A DNA stretch of 64,000 nt from Moritella viscosa (GCA_000953735.1 LN554852.1:1871846-1935845); one strand, 5' to 3'. Shown: positions 20,767 through 30,747, counted from the stretch's first letter. Made by a program: numbers and translations. The notes: generated by a model not told the origin, from the letters alone.

Positions 20767-21573
20767 TTAAAAGTCCCAAGGAATGAGCTTCTTCAATGCT
20801 TTATCAGTGATAAAATAAAGTAAGACTGACAGAGTTGATAAGATCAGTAATGCTGCAAACATTTCATCAATCATCATACGGGCATTGGCTTGGAGCATGA
20901 GATAACCCAAGCCTGCACTTGAGCCGACCCATTCACCTGCAACAGCACCAATAGGTGCAATCACCACTGCCACACGGATACCCGATGCTAATGTCGGTAA
21001 CGAAGCTGGTAGTTGAATATGACGTAGCATTTGCCATTTGGTTGCGCCCATGGTTTTAGCCAAATCTAAATAGCCAGTTGGCGTATTACGCAAACCGTCA
21101 TAACAACAGGTCGTCACGGGGAAAAAGATGATTAATGCTGCCATTACTATTTTAGAGGTCATACCGTAACCTAACCAAAGCATCAGTACTGGTGCAATGG
21201 CGAATACGGGGATGGCTTGGCTAGCAATCAAAATCGGTAATAGCCAATGCTTAATAGGCTTAAACAATAGCATCAGCAGCGCAAAAAATAGCCCCATGAA
21301 TAAACCGAGTAACAAGCCAAATACAATTTCTTGTGCGGTCACCAATGTGTGCTTAAGCAAGACTTCATGGCGCTCGATTAAGCGTTCAAAGACAGCTAAT
21401 GGTGTGGGAAGAATGAAAGAGGGCATTTCAAAAATGACCACAATGCTTTGCCATAACCCGATAATAACAAGTGCACTAATGATAATGCGCAGTACCGGGC
21501 TAATATGGATTATTTGTTTCTTGTTTTTACTCTTCTGCTGATGTGTCAGGTTTGCACTAATGATATTACTCAT
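20767..21573 (-). CDS. thiX: ABC transporter permease for thiamine pyrimidine precursor
   Basis: A 268-residue inner-membrane permease (BPD_transp_1 fold) with about six membrane helices. The EAA loop, which contacts the ATPase, reads AKTMGATKWQMLRHIQLP near residue 175. The start is ATG 21571-21573, with GGAG six bases upstream; it overlaps the stop of the ATPase gene. An ATG four codons earlier is possible. By operon context it imports formylaminopyrimidine-type precursors. Confidence 0.9.
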   Translation of the reverse strand: MSNIISANLTHQQKSKNKKQIIHISPVLRIIISALVIIGLWQSIVVIFEMPSFILPTPLAVFERLIERHEVLLKHTLVTAQEIVFGLLLGLFMGLFFALLMLLFKPIKHWLLPILIASQAIPVFAIAPVLMLWLGYGMTSKIVMAALIIFFPVTTCCYDGLRNTPTGYLDLAKTMGATKWQMLRHIQLPASLPTLASGIRVAVVIAPIGAVAGEWVGSSAGLGYLMLQANARMMIDEMFAALLILSTLSVLLYFITDKALKKLIPWDF

Positions 21574-22381
21574 GCTCAGCTCCATATTCCTGTGCTAAAC
21601 AAGTCATGATTTGTTGCTGTAGTTGTGCACATTCAGCATCGAATTGACGCGGTTTCGCCGATGTCGGTACTTGTAAGTATTCTGCCTCAGCAGGCTTGCC
21701 TTGCATAATATAGATATGATCAGCGAGGCGGATCGCTTCTTGGGGCTCGTGTGTGATTAAAACGACGGTTTTATCTTTTAACAATTCACAAGCGAGGTCT
21801 TGTAATCGATAACGAGTCACGGCATCTAAGGCTGAAAAGGGCTCGTCCATTAATACAACGGGTTTGTCTTGCATTAATGTTCTTGCCAGTGCCACGCGTT
21901 GACGCATGCCTCCAGACAGTTGTTGCGGAAAACGATTGGCATTATCAGCAAGACCGACCTTAGCCAGTAGATCGAGTGCTTTGTCAGTTTTTGGTGCTGA
22001 TTTTTCAGTGCCGAATTTACTGCTTAACATGACATTGTCGAGCACGGACAACCAAGGTAGCAATAAATCTTGCTGTGCCATGTAAGCAATTTGATTGGTT
22101 AAGTCTGGTTGAACTAAGTTATTCGCGTTAACTGATAGTTCTCCTGACCACATTATTTTATGATCTAACAGCCCTGCAAGGTAACGCAGTAGTGAGGTTT
22201 TACCACTGCCGCTACGCCCTAAAATACAGGTCCACTGCCGAGCTGGCACCGTCATGTTCAGCTTGTTTAATACGGGGTCAATACTGTCGTTATAATGTAA
22301 ATAACCGTTCTTAATCGCGATGTTTACCGCAAGGCTATCTTCCGATTTTAGCTTTGTCTGCGAGGTGCTAGACATCAGCAT
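21566..22381 (-). CDS. thiZ: ABC transporter ATP-binding protein for thiamine precursor
   Basis: A 271-residue ABC ATPase with all motifs intact: Walker A GRSGSGKTS, Q loop (MAQQDLLLPW), signature LSGGMRQRVALAR, Walker B VVLMDEPFSALD and the switch His in ITHEPQEA. It overlaps thiD by 14 bases and the permease by eight, showing translational coupling. No strong SD is seen before ATG 22381 or the second ATG at 22375. Confidence 0.93.
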   Translation of the reverse strand: MLMSSTSQTKLKSEDSLAVNIAIKNGYLHYNDSIDPVLNKLNMTVPARQWTCILGRSGSGKTSLLRYLAGLLDHKIMWSGELSVNANNLVQPDLTNQIAYMAQQDLLLPWLSVLDNVMLSSKFGTEKSAPKTDKALDLLAKVGLADNANRFPQQLSGGMRQRVALARTLMQDKPVVLMDEPFSALDAVTRYRLQDLACELLKDKTVVLITHEPQEAIRLADHIYIMQGKPAEAEYLQVPTSAKPRQFDAECAQLQQQIMTCLAQEYGAEHE

Positions 22382-23201
22382 GACCAGTAAAGAAGTGATT
22401 AACCGGACCGTGGCCGCTACCTATATCTAATTCATCCGCGTGAGCAATGGCGTTGGAGATGTATTGCTTAGCTAACTTCACAGCTTGCAGTAGATCATAG
22501 CCTTGGGCTAAGTAGGATGCGATTGCTGAGGATAGCGTACAGCCAGTGCCGTGCGTATTGTGGGTATTAATGCGTTTTGCGGTTAACTGTTCCACATGGT
22601 CTTGGAAGATGAGTAAATCGTTACTGTTGTCATCTTGCTCTAAGTGACCGCCTTTTAATAGTACTGCATTGACATTAAGCTGACGCAATTCGCTAATCAT
22701 GCTGCCCATTTCATCTTCATTGGTAGGCACATCTGAACCAATTAAAGCAGCTCCTTCGGGTAGGTTAGGGGTGATTAAGTCAGCAAGTGGTAGTAGCTCT
22801 GATTTAAGCGTACTGATCGCTGATTCTTTAAGCAGTAAGTCGCCGCTAGTAGCAATCATAACTGGGTCAACAACTAAAAATGCTGGCTTAAATTGCTTAA
22901 TTTTAGCGGCGACGACGTTGATAATATCGCAGTCAGCAAGCATTCCAACTTTCACTGCCACGACGTTTAAATCGCTAAATACGGCATCGAGTTGTTTTTC
23001 GATATGTTCAAGTGGGATGGGAAAAATTGCGGATACACCGAGAGTGTTTTGCGCAGTGATTGCGGTGATTGCAGAACAAGCATAACTGCCAGTTGCTGAT
23101 ATTGCTTTGATATCTGCTTGAATACCAGCACCGCCACCGCTATCTGACCCTGCAATGGTTAATACAATTGGTGTTGATATGTTTGTTATAACCTTTAGCA
23201 T
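22368..23201 (-). CDS. thiD: hydroxymethylpyrimidine / phosphomethylpyrimidine kinase
   Basis: A 277-residue ribokinase-family enzyme that phosphorylates hydroxymethylpyrimidine twice for thiamine synthesis. Diagnostic parts are TIAGSDSGGGAGIQADIK, the central KVGMLAD and VVDPVMIATSG, and the C-terminal anion-hole motif NTHGTGCTLSSAIA with catalytic Asp-equivalent context. First gene of the operon, directly under the TPP riboswitch. Confidence 0.96.
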   Translation of the reverse strand: MLKVITNISTPIVLTIAGSDSGGGAGIQADIKAISATGSYACSAITAITAQNTLGVSAIFPIPLEHIEKQLDAVFSDLNVVAVKVGMLADCDIINVVAAKIKQFKPAFLVVDPVMIATSGDLLLKESAISTLKSELLPLADLITPNLPEGAALIGSDVPTNEDEMGSMISELRQLNVNAVLLKGGHLEQDDNSNDLLIFQDHVEQLTAKRINTHNTHGTGCTLSSAIASYLAQGYDLLQAVKLAKQYISNAIAHADELDIGSGHGPVNHFFTGHADV

Positions 23202-23289
23202 AAATATTCCTAGGGCTGGCGCACAGGAACTTTATCAAGCCAAAGATTGAGAGACGCAGAAGGTCAAATCATGAGAAGCAAGATCGATA

Positions 23290-23372
23290 GTTCTCTACGT
23301 CAGTGTTAACTGAATCAGGTTCAACGGGTCTCGCAATAAATATGCGATCTCAGCCTATTAGGCCCCCCGACT
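23290..23372 (-). promoter_or_regulatory. TPP riboswitch (THI element)
   Basis: Read on the minus strand, the segment holds the conserved blocks of the thiamine-pyrophosphate riboswitch in order: TCGGGGGGCC, GGCTGAGA, ACCCGTTGAACCTGAT, and a closing ACGTAGAGAA. It lies about 90 bases before thiD and should repress the thi salvage operon when TPP is plentiful. Confidence 0.95.
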
Positions 23373-23384
23373 ATATGTGTTGCA

Positions 23385-23412
23385 ATAGTAACAAGTTTTG
23401 TTGAAATCGCAA
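23385..23412 (-). promoter_or_regulatory. candidate promoter of the thi operon
   Basis: On the minus strand a -35-like TTGCGA and a -10-like TACTAT are separated by 16 bases, ending 12 bases before the riboswitch. The fit is moderate and the call rests on position. Confidence 0.4.
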
Positions 23413-23665
23413 TCAAACAATTAAGCTATTGATATGATTGTTCGAATTTTAGTGTCTTTTATAATGGATAATGTTGTTTTTGATTAATATATTATTATTT
23501 GTAGGCACTGTCACAATTACCTAAAAAGGAGCATGGAATATGCTTGCTATAAAGGCTAATACGAATAAAATCAACGTGATAATATTTTATCTCTTACGGT
23601 TTGTAAGGGGTAAATAAATTGTAGGTACGACTCTTGATTATTATAAAAACAAAGGAATGATGAAA

Positions 23666-24214
23666 ATGAACGTAGTTAAAAAGACATTGGCAATTGCAAC
23701 GTGTTTATACTTAGTTGGTTGCGCATCGGGTGCACAGGTTGAGAATATGGTGTATCAAGGCGAACAAAAAGTATATCCAGCTGCAGTACAAAATAACTTG
23801 GCCTTGTCGTCAGTTTCGGGTGGTGAGGATACAAATGCTGCTTGGACATCTGAAATTAGTGATGTTGCTTTTTCTGGTGCAATTAAAGAGAGCCTATTAG
23901 AGCAAGGACTTTTCTCTGAAAAGGGAAAATATCAACTATCAGCTAAAATTGTGGACGTTGAACAGCCATTGTTTGGCCTTGATATGACAGTCACGACAAA
24001 AGTTAACTACACGTTGACAGATACTTTAAGCGGTAAAGTGATACTTGATGAAGTAGTGAAGGCCCCACATACAGCTACTTTTGGTGATGCATTCTCTGGT
24101 GTTGCGCGCCTCCAAATGGCCAATGAAGGTTCAGGGAAGAAAAATATAGAAGCACTACTTAATAAGCTTGCAGAATTAAACATTGAAGCAAATGAAGTTC
24201 GTTTAGCGCAATAA
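23666..24214 (+). CDS. predicted lipoprotein, unknown function
   Basis: A lipoprotein of about 182 residues with lipobox LVGC; the mature part is predicted to be mixed alpha/beta with a C-terminal helix. Several ATGs occur (23657, 23660, 23666); AAGGA at 23652-23656 is best spaced for 23666. I recognise no domain. It is monocistronic, with a long hairpin after it (24244-24279). Confidence 0.72.
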   Translation: MNVVKKTLAIATCLYLVGCASGAQVENMVYQGEQKVYPAAVQNNLALSSVSGGEDTNAAWTSEISDVAFSGAIKESLLEQGLFSEKGKYQLSAKIVDVEQPLFGLDMTVTTKVNYTLTDTLSGKVILDEVVKAPHTATFGDAFSGVARLQMANEGSGKKNIEALLNKLAELNIEANEVRLAQ

Positions 24215-24243
24215 TATTGCGGCTAGATTTATTTTTTATATAT

Positions 24244-24279
24244 TATTGGTGTTGTTACTTGATACAAACAACACCAATA
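24244..24279 (+). terminator. hairpin after lipoprotein gene
   Basis: A 13-bp perfect stem (24244-24256 with 24267-24279) and a 10-base loop, without a clear T tract. It may end transcription or protect the 3' end. The remaining bases to 24620 show nothing further. Confidence 0.5.
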
Positions 24280-24620
24280 TGAGTAGGCCATGATTTGCTA
24301 TATATCGAAGGCAAATCATGCATAAGTTTTAGTAAATCCTTTTAAGTTCATTCCCGTTGTTCCCATCCCCCATGAAATTTCATCGCAGAGGTAATACTGT
24401 TATCACGTTTTACTGTGCTTAATTTTATTTTTACAGCCCTTACAAAACAGGTTGTTACGTTATATTTGTGAGGTTATATCCAGTCAATGTGATAACCTAA
24501 AATAGATAAGTCATTGTTCGTATTAATGAATCGCTTGATAACTTTGAACGTATCATTTTAGTTTGTCTTGTCGACCAAAAGGGGCTCAGATAAGTGTTGG
24601 GAAAAATAAAGGGAATTATT

Positions 24621-25421
24621 ATGTTGGATAAAAAATATACCGCAGGTGTCTTAGCTATCTCTGTGTTTATGACAAGCGGTTTTATTACTGCTCAAGCTCA
24701 AACGTCAGAAGAAAAAGGTTTTGCTATCGCAAAAGAGCGTAAGGTAAGGGATTCTGGGTGGAATGATAGTATCCAGCAAACCACTATGGTACTGCGTAAT
24801 GCAAAAGGGAAGGAAAGTATTCGAGAAATACGAATAAAAAGTCTAGAGGTTGTTGATGATGGTGATAAAGGTTTGACTATTTTTGATAAACCCGCAGACC
24901 TTAAAGGTACTGCTTTTCTTTCTTTTTCACATATCAATAAAGCGGATGATCAATGGCTTTATTTACCGTCATTAAAACGAGTTAAGCGCATTTCCTCTCG
25001 TAATAAAGCGGGCCCTTTTATGGGGAGCGAATTTTCATATGAAGATCTATCTTCATTCGAGCTAGAAAAATTCAAATTTAATTATCTAAAAGATGACATG
25101 TTTAACGGTAGCCAAATGTTCGTGATTGAAAGTTTTCCTACCGATGAAGACTCTGGATATACCAAACTGATTAGTTGGGTGGATCAAGACAAATATCTTG
25201 TACACAAAGTCGATTTTTATGATCGTAAATCGACAAAATTTAAGACGCTTACTGCAAATAACTACAAGCTATATCTTAATAAATTTTGGCGAGCCGAATC
25301 GATGACCATGATTAATCACCAAACTGGGAAAAGTACGACAATGACTTACCATGATGTGAAGTTTAATCAAGGGTTAACAGTACGCGATTTTAATAAAAAT
25401 TCATTAAAGCGTGCGAGATAA
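24621..25421 (+). CDS. outer-membrane lipoprotein-sorting (LolA-like) periplasmic protein
   Basis: A 266-residue exported protein (signal peptide ending QAQ, about residue 27). It matches the LolA-like family annotated as outer membrane lipoprotein-sorting protein, with the typical IREIRIKSLE, PADLKGTAFLSFSH, WLYLPSLKRVKRISS and MGSEFSYED segments. Such proteins usually accompany MMPL/RND exporters and are thought to carry a lipid across the periplasm. Start ATG 24621 has AAGGGA upstream; the earlier GTG at 24594 would precede the signal peptide and is rejected. The stop overlaps a possible start of the next gene, so both are one operon, a short distance before the MMPL gene. Confidence 0.88.
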   Translation: MLDKKYTAGVLAISVFMTSGFITAQAQTSEEKGFAIAKERKVRDSGWNDSIQQTTMVLRNAKGKESIREIRIKSLEVVDDGDKGLTIFDKPADLKGTAFLSFSHINKADDQWLYLPSLKRVKRISSRNKAGPFMGSEFSYEDLSSFELEKFKFNYLKDDMFNGSQMFVIESFPTDEDSGYTKLISWVDQDKYLVHKVDFYDRKSTKFKTLTANNYKLYLNKFWRAESMTMINHQTGKSTTMTYHDVKFNQGLTVRDFNKNSLKRAR

Positions 25422-25431
25422 GTTTAATCCT

Positions 25432-26784
25432 ATGGGATATTTAGAGACTTCGTTGAAATACAATAATAAGTCCTTAGTTGCTGTATTAAGTTTAATTATC
25501 TCCACGAGTTCATTCGCTGCGATAGACTTAAGTGGCTTGGTGGGCCTAGAAACTCGATATTTTATACAAACACCAGTTGACTCGGAACAAACTGATGAGC
25601 AGTTATCACTAAATTTTAGCCCTGAACTTTATTGGGAAGGGGACGATCAAAGCGTTCTTTTCAAACCTTATGTTCGTTTAGACAGTGTGGACTTTAACCG
25701 TTCCCATTTTGATATTCGAGAAGCTATCTATTCTACATATCACGATACTTTTGAATTGAAAGTGGGTATCGGTAAGGTTTTTTGGGGGGTAACAGAAACG
25801 CTTAATTTAGTTGATGTAGTTAATCAAAATGATGCAATAGATCGATTTGATGAAAACGAAAAGTTAGGTCAGCCTATGTTTCATTTTTCAACCTTTAGTG
25901 ATTGGGGAAATGTAGAACTACTGATATTACCTTTTTTTCGACCTGTTATTTTTCCTGGTGATAAAACACGTTTTCGCCCAACCCCTATCGTATTAAGAGC
26001 ACTTAATTCAGGGCGCTCTAATGGTATAGGACCTACATATATAGATATAAGAATAGATAATAGTGATCCTACATATGAAGCGAAGAATGGTGAATCACAT
26101 ATAGATCTAGCAAGCCGTTGGACAAACAGTATTGATAACTGGGATCTTGGGGTAAGTTGGTTTAATGGTACATCAAGAGAGCCTAATTTTAACGTATCGA
26201 TTGATTCCGATGTATTATCGACTGGACAGGTAACATTGAAGCCATTTTATCCATTGATTAATCAGTTTGGCATTGATACTCAGTACATTTATGATGATTG
26301 GATACTTAAGCTAGAGAGTATTAATCGAAGTGGCGATAAAATCAAAAATTACACTGCATTTGTTACGGGGTTTGAATATAATTTTTATGCTATTCAAGAC
26401 TCAATGGTCGATATAGGGATGATCGTTGAATATGCATGGGACTCACGTGACAAGATCAAAAATTTAAATGAAAATATGAGTAATCTAGAAGACATTAAGC
26501 GTCAAATTGAGAGTAATAATCTCAGCATTAACCGCAATAACATATCTGTTGCATCAAGGTTTACATTTAATGATGTAGAGTCGAGTGAACTACTGATAGG
26601 AACAAACCAGAACCTTAATTATAAAGGTTCTCGAACAATATTTATTGATATAAGCACCCGAGTAGGTGAGTCCACTAAAATATCTGCAAACGCGACGTTT
26701 ATTTGGAGTGACGATCCATTTGATCCTGGCTATATGTTCCGACAAGACGACTATATTCAAGTCACGGCCGAGTATTACTTTTAA
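25432..26784 (+). CDS. outer-membrane beta-barrel protein linked to lipid export locus
   Basis: About 450 residues with a signal peptide ending SSFA. The mature chain is rich in amphipathic strands with Tyr/Phe/Trp and ends YIQVTAEYYF, a C-terminal Phe signature of barrels. It resembles proteins usually found between a LolA-like protein and an RND/MMPL exporter (DUF1302-like), but I cannot name the family with certainty. ATG 25432 is preferred to GTG 25411, as it puts the signal peptide closer to the start; no SD is strong. A terminator follows at 26788-26814. Confidence 0.8.
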   Translation: MGYLETSLKYNNKSLVAVLSLIISTSSFAAIDLSGLVGLETRYFIQTPVDSEQTDEQLSLNFSPELYWEGDDQSVLFKPYVRLDSVDFNRSHFDIREAIYSTYHDTFELKVGIGKVFWGVTETLNLVDVVNQNDAIDRFDENEKLGQPMFHFSTFSDWGNVELLILPFFRPVIFPGDKTRFRPTPIVLRALNSGRSNGIGPTYIDIRIDNSDPTYEAKNGESHIDLASRWTNSIDNWDLGVSWFNGTSREPNFNVSIDSDVLSTGQVTLKPFYPLINQFGIDTQYIYDDWILKLESINRSGDKIKNYTAFVTGFEYNFYAIQDSMVDIGMIVEYAWDSRDKIKNLNENMSNLEDIKRQIESNNLSINRNNISVASRFTFNDVESSELLIGTNQNLNYKGSRTIFIDISTRVGESTKISANATFIWSDDPFDPGYMFRQDDYIQVTAEYYF

Positions 26785-26787
26785 TTA

Positions 26788-26814
26788 AATGAGCCCTTCA
26801 AGGGCTTATTTTAG
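26788..26814 (+). terminator. terminator after outer-membrane protein gene
   Basis: Stem AGCCCT / AGGGCT with a TCA loop (26792-26806) followed by TATTTT. It separates the LolA-like/OMP pair from the operon starting at 27470. Confidence 0.75.
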
Positions 26815-27469
26815 CTGTGTTAGTCACTTAATTTAATTCCCCATATTCATACAGTTAAATCTCTCCTTTATTATTTTTACTTGAACTCCTGCACTTTTTA
26901 TCGACTCTTTCGTTATTGAAACTACTCACGTTTAACTGTTCGTTATCGACCTCTTGTAACAGTGGAAGCGGATATTAAATTTTATAGATATGTTAATAAA
27001 AAAAAGCATTTAAATACTCCTATTTGGATACCCTGTTTATGCTGATTATAATGAATCATGTTACCCAATATAGGTGAATTCTTTTATTAACAATGATTTA
27101 TGCTCAATTTGCAGGCTAATTCTTTTATTTACAACAATTTAACATATCCACTCTATTTTACTGGTCTTAGCGTTTTAAACTAGGGTTCAACCCCTGAGAG
27201 GTATAGTGTGGTGGTAGTTTCATATTTAGCAGGAGATATGGCTATAAAGTGGTTGTATATGACACCTTGTCACTCACGATTTATTTTTATATCTTCTAAA
27301 TCAATAGCTTACACGTTGAAGCTGGCCATTCTAAATGTTATCTTTTTAAATGTTAACGAAAAGTAATGTATCAAACGTATCAGAAAGTAAATTTAAAAAA
27401 ACCACTCTGTAATGTTCGTTCGCTCACTGCTGTGGTTCTTGTACTATATATTTAGGATGGATATTGTAA
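26815..27469. other. intergenic region upstream of lipid operon
   Basis: About 650 AT-rich bases with no supported gene. It should contain the promoter of the operon starting with the MMPL gene. A TATATA near 27440 is a possible -10. An inverted pair AACCAC / GTGGTT (about 27398 and 27433) lies just before the start, which could be an operator or leader structure; evidence is weak. Confidence 0.45.
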
Positions 27470-29764
27470 ATGGAAGTCATAAAAACCTCTTTACTGATTA
27501 ACTTTGTTATTAAAAGACCAAAACTAACAATTTGTTTGTTCACATGTCTGATCTTTGTTTCAATTTTTGGCACCCTGAACCTCAGTTTTACGTCTGATTT
27601 CAGATCTTATTTCAGTTTAGACAATCCCCAGTTAAAAACATTTGAACAACTTGAAACTGACTTTAATAAACAAGACACTCTGACTTTTCTTGTTGAGAGT
27701 TCGAATAATAATCCAAGTATCTACCAGGCTGAAATTATTCATTATCTTGAATTATTAACCGATGAAGCATGGGCTATTCCTTATTCTCGGCGTGTTGATT
27801 CACTGATTAACTTTCAAAAGATGAGCGTAGATGAAGATGATTTACAAATAAATGATTTAGTACCCGGAAACGGTCATTTGACACCGTCTTTTTTACTCGA
27901 ATTAAAGCAGTATGCAGAAACTCAACCTAGGCTACTTAACAATTTAGTCAGTGTAGATGGAACGCTTGCAATCGTTCAGGTTACCCTCACTTTACCTGAA
28001 AGTAATGAGGCTGCGACTCCAGAGCTAATTAGTTATGCTCGAAATAAGCTTGAAGAAATAAGTAATAGTAATGTAAAAGTCCAACTTTTTGGTACTTCAG
28101 TTATTAATATTGCGTTAATGGAAGCGGTTGAGCGTGATATGGCGCTACTTATTCCGAGTAGTTATTTATTAATTTTTGCTGCAATATATTTCTTATCTTG
28201 CTCTATTTCTGGCGCTACTCTGTCTCTTGGTGTGACCTTGATGACTGTATTGTCAGTGTTTGGTATTTTTGGCTGGCAAGCGCATCAACTCACTCCAGTT
28301 GTTGGTGCTGTACCGTCAATGATTATGGTCATTGTAGTTGCTGATTGCATGCATTTACTTGTCTCTTATCAATATTATATACGCCAAGGCCTTAAGCAAG
28401 AATCTGCAATTCGAGAGGCTCTAACAGCCAATATTAAACCTATTGTTATTACTTCAGTCACAACAGCGATAGGGCTTCTTTGTTTAAACTTTAGCGAGTC
28501 ACCACCTTATCGAGATCTTGGTAATCTCGTTGCTTTGGGGGCGATTATCGCCTGTATTTTGAGTTTGACTTGGTTTCCGGCTGTTTTATTACTATTGCCC
28601 GAACCGAAGAAACTGCCGAATATTGATAACGGATGGTTACACTCCATTATTATGAAGTTTAGTCAGCTGCTGACAACACATACAAAGTTATTGTGGCTAT
28701 TCACTTTTGTGCTTCTTTTGGCTGGTGGTTTTGGCGCAACTAAATTAGAACTAAATGATCAATGGCATCAATATTACGATGAGACCTTCGATGTTCGTCA
28801 AGCAATTGAAACTCAAAATGATAAATTAAATGGCGTTAACTTCATTCAATACTCTGTTGCGTCAGGTGGTGAGTTGGGCATATTAACGCCTGAATATCAA
28901 AAAGATTTAGATAAGTTAATTCAATGGGTTCGCACACAAAATAATGTCGGATATGTTGATGGGTTTAGTCTACAAGTTAAGGAGTTAAGCCAAAAACTTA
29001 ATCAAGATAATCCTGATTTTTATCAGGTACCAAATAGTAAAAATGCGATAGCTCAATCTGTGTTGCTTTATGAAATGTCACTCCCTTATGGTATGGGCGT
29101 TGACGAGCAGGTTAATTTTGATAAATCAGCGACACGATTAACAATCAATTTACATAAAATATCCTCTAAAGAATTATCAGCATTTGATCTGAAGTTAACA
29201 ACTTGGGCTGCAGAGAATACACCTACGCTGTTGCTAACAGAGGGGTCGGGTGTTGATATGATTTTTGCAAAAATTTCAGATCGTAATAGTGAGAGCTTGC
29301 TGAAAGGAACTGCGCTTGCGTTGATCTTAATTTCAGTATTACTGAGCTTCTTGCTGCGCTCTTGGAAGCTAGGCCTTATTAGTATCATCCCTAATATTAT
29401 TCCGATCATGATGGCTTATGGTATATGGGGGCTTATGGATGGTCACATTGACCTAGGTCTTAGTATCGTCGCAAGTATGGGGCTAGGGCTTGTTGTTGAC
29501 GATACTGTTCATTTTCTATTTAAATATCGTCACGCGAAACAAAATAATATGGCAACGACAGAAGCGGTTGAGTACGCATTTAATATCGTTGGTATAGCCA
29601 TCATTATTACATCGATAGTACTTACTTTAGGTTTCGGACTGCTGACATTATCACACTTCTCACCGACCTACGGAATGGGAGCATTACTTGCCTTAACAGT
29701 GATGCTTGCTGCCGTTATTGACTTCATTTTATTACCGTTACTTTTACTCAAGTTCGATAAATAA
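27470..29764 (+). CDS. MMPL-family RND transporter, putative lipid exporter
   Basis: A 764-residue inner-membrane protein with two repeated halves, each with one helix, a large periplasmic loop and five further helices. The transmembrane acidic residues of proton-driven RND pumps are present: VADCMHLL (residues 290-297) and GLVVDDTVHF (about 674-681). It belongs with the HpnN/MmpL-like branch that moves lipids such as hopanoids or glycolipids, rather than drug pumps with membrane-fusion partners. First gene of the tight operon 27470-40172. The LolA-like protein and barrel upstream are likely partners. GGATGG serves as SD. Confidence 0.92.
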   Translation: MEVIKTSLLINFVIKRPKLTICLFTCLIFVSIFGTLNLSFTSDFRSYFSLDNPQLKTFEQLETDFNKQDTLTFLVESSNNNPSIYQAEIIHYLELLTDEAWAIPYSRRVDSLINFQKMSVDEDDLQINDLVPGNGHLTPSFLLELKQYAETQPRLLNNLVSVDGTLAIVQVTLTLPESNEAATPELISYARNKLEEISNSNVKVQLFGTSVINIALMEAVERDMALLIPSSYLLIFAAIYFLSCSISGATLSLGVTLMTVLSVFGIFGWQAHQLTPVVGAVPSMIMVIVVADCMHLLVSYQYYIRQGLKQESAIREALTANIKPIVITSVTTAIGLLCLNFSESPPYRDLGNLVALGAIIACILSLTWFPAVLLLLPEPKKLPNIDNGWLHSIIMKFSQLLTTHTKLLWLFTFVLLLAGGFGATKLELNDQWHQYYDETFDVRQAIETQNDKLNGVNFIQYSVASGGELGILTPEYQKDLDKLIQWVRTQNNVGYVDGFSLQVKELSQKLNQDNPDFYQVPNSKNAIAQSVLLYEMSLPYGMGVDEQVNFDKSATRLTINLHKISSKELSAFDLKLTTWAAENTPTLLLTEGSGVDMIFAKISDRNSESLLKGTALALILISVLLSFLLRSWKLGLISIIPNIIPIMMAYGIWGLMDGHIDLGLSIVASMGLGLVVDDTVHFLFKYRHAKQNNMATTEAVEYAFNIVGIAIIITSIVLTLGFGLLTLSHFSPTYGMGALLALTVMLAAVIDFILLPLLLLKFDK

Positions 29765-29821
29765 CTCAATGGATGAGCCCATTAATAAATAGGCTCGAAT
29801 AGTACCAAAAGGACTTTAATC

Positions 29822-30747
29822 ATGACACAAGCTTTAACCCTTAACGACTCTATCCACAAAAGAATACTTGGATGGATTGATGAACGTTTTCCACTTCCTA
29901 ATGCAGTATTATTTTTTATTTTGTATTTGCTTTCTGCCGTCGTTGCGAGAGCGACGCATAATGGTGAATCGAGTCTTGTTCTGTTTGATATTGTAAGCTG
30001 CTTAGTCACTTGGCTATTATTTTTACTTGTTCGTATTTTTGATGAACATAAAGATTACGAGTTAGATGTACTTAATCATCCTAAACGAGTTCTGCAAAGT
30101 GGGCTTGTTACGTTAAATAATTTAAAAGTATTAGGCGTTATTTCTATTGTTTCTCAGGTACTTATTTCACTGTATCTAGATGCATTTAGTTTTGGATCTG
30201 TTACCTTTTCCTGGGCAATTATGTTTGTTTATTTATGCTTAATGGGCGTTGAGTTTTTTTGTGGTGAATGGTTAGAGAAACGTCTTACGCTTTTTCTCAT
30301 ATGCTACTTATGCCTATTACCGTTTATTGGTTGGCTAACTTAGCTGTGCCTGGGATTGAACTAAATACCCCATTAATACTGACTATGCTGTTGTCATTTG
30401 TGAGTGGCTTTTGCTTTGAAATAACACGTAAAACCAGAGGACCTGAAGAGGAGAGAGAGACGGTCGATTCATACTCAAAAATATTTGGTACTAAAGGTTC
30501 GGCATTTGTCATTATTTTACTGCTATCAGGCATGCTTTTTTTGCAAATATTATTACTACTTAGTTTAGACGTTTCAATTGTTTGGATTTATGTTATCGCG
30601 TCATCTGCAATGTTTGTTTATTCCTTGAAATTCATTTTAAGTTTTATTCGTTATCCAACTTTAGCTGCTCGAGAAAAGAATGAAACTGCTATCGGTCTTA
30701 ACCTGCTTGTTGGTTATCTCATTGTCATCATCGCAACGTTTATTTAA
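29822..30747 (+). pseudogene. UbiA-family prenyltransferase, interrupted by a frameshift
   Basis: Two overlapping reading frames (29822-30343 and 30268-30747) together spell one membrane prenyltransferase of about 308 residues, the usual UbiA size. The first part has the Asp-rich motif FDEHKDYELD followed by HPKRVLQSGLV; the second has the second motif region FEITRKTRGPEEERETVDSYS. The change from frame 2 to frame 1 must lie between 30268 and about 30345, because a TGA in the second frame at 30265-30267 blocks an earlier shift. An A run (30278-30280) or T run (30291-30295) that lost one base is likely. It could be a true mutation, a sequencing error, or less likely a -1 recoding site; no classical slippery heptamer is seen. 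Family members join isoprenyl chains to acceptors. Confidence 0.85.

Noticed and set aside
30268-30300. Programmed -1 frameshift site in the UbiA gene
   Set aside because: Direction would fit, but no X XXY YYZ slippery heptamer is present in the needed frame; mutation or sequencing error is simpler.
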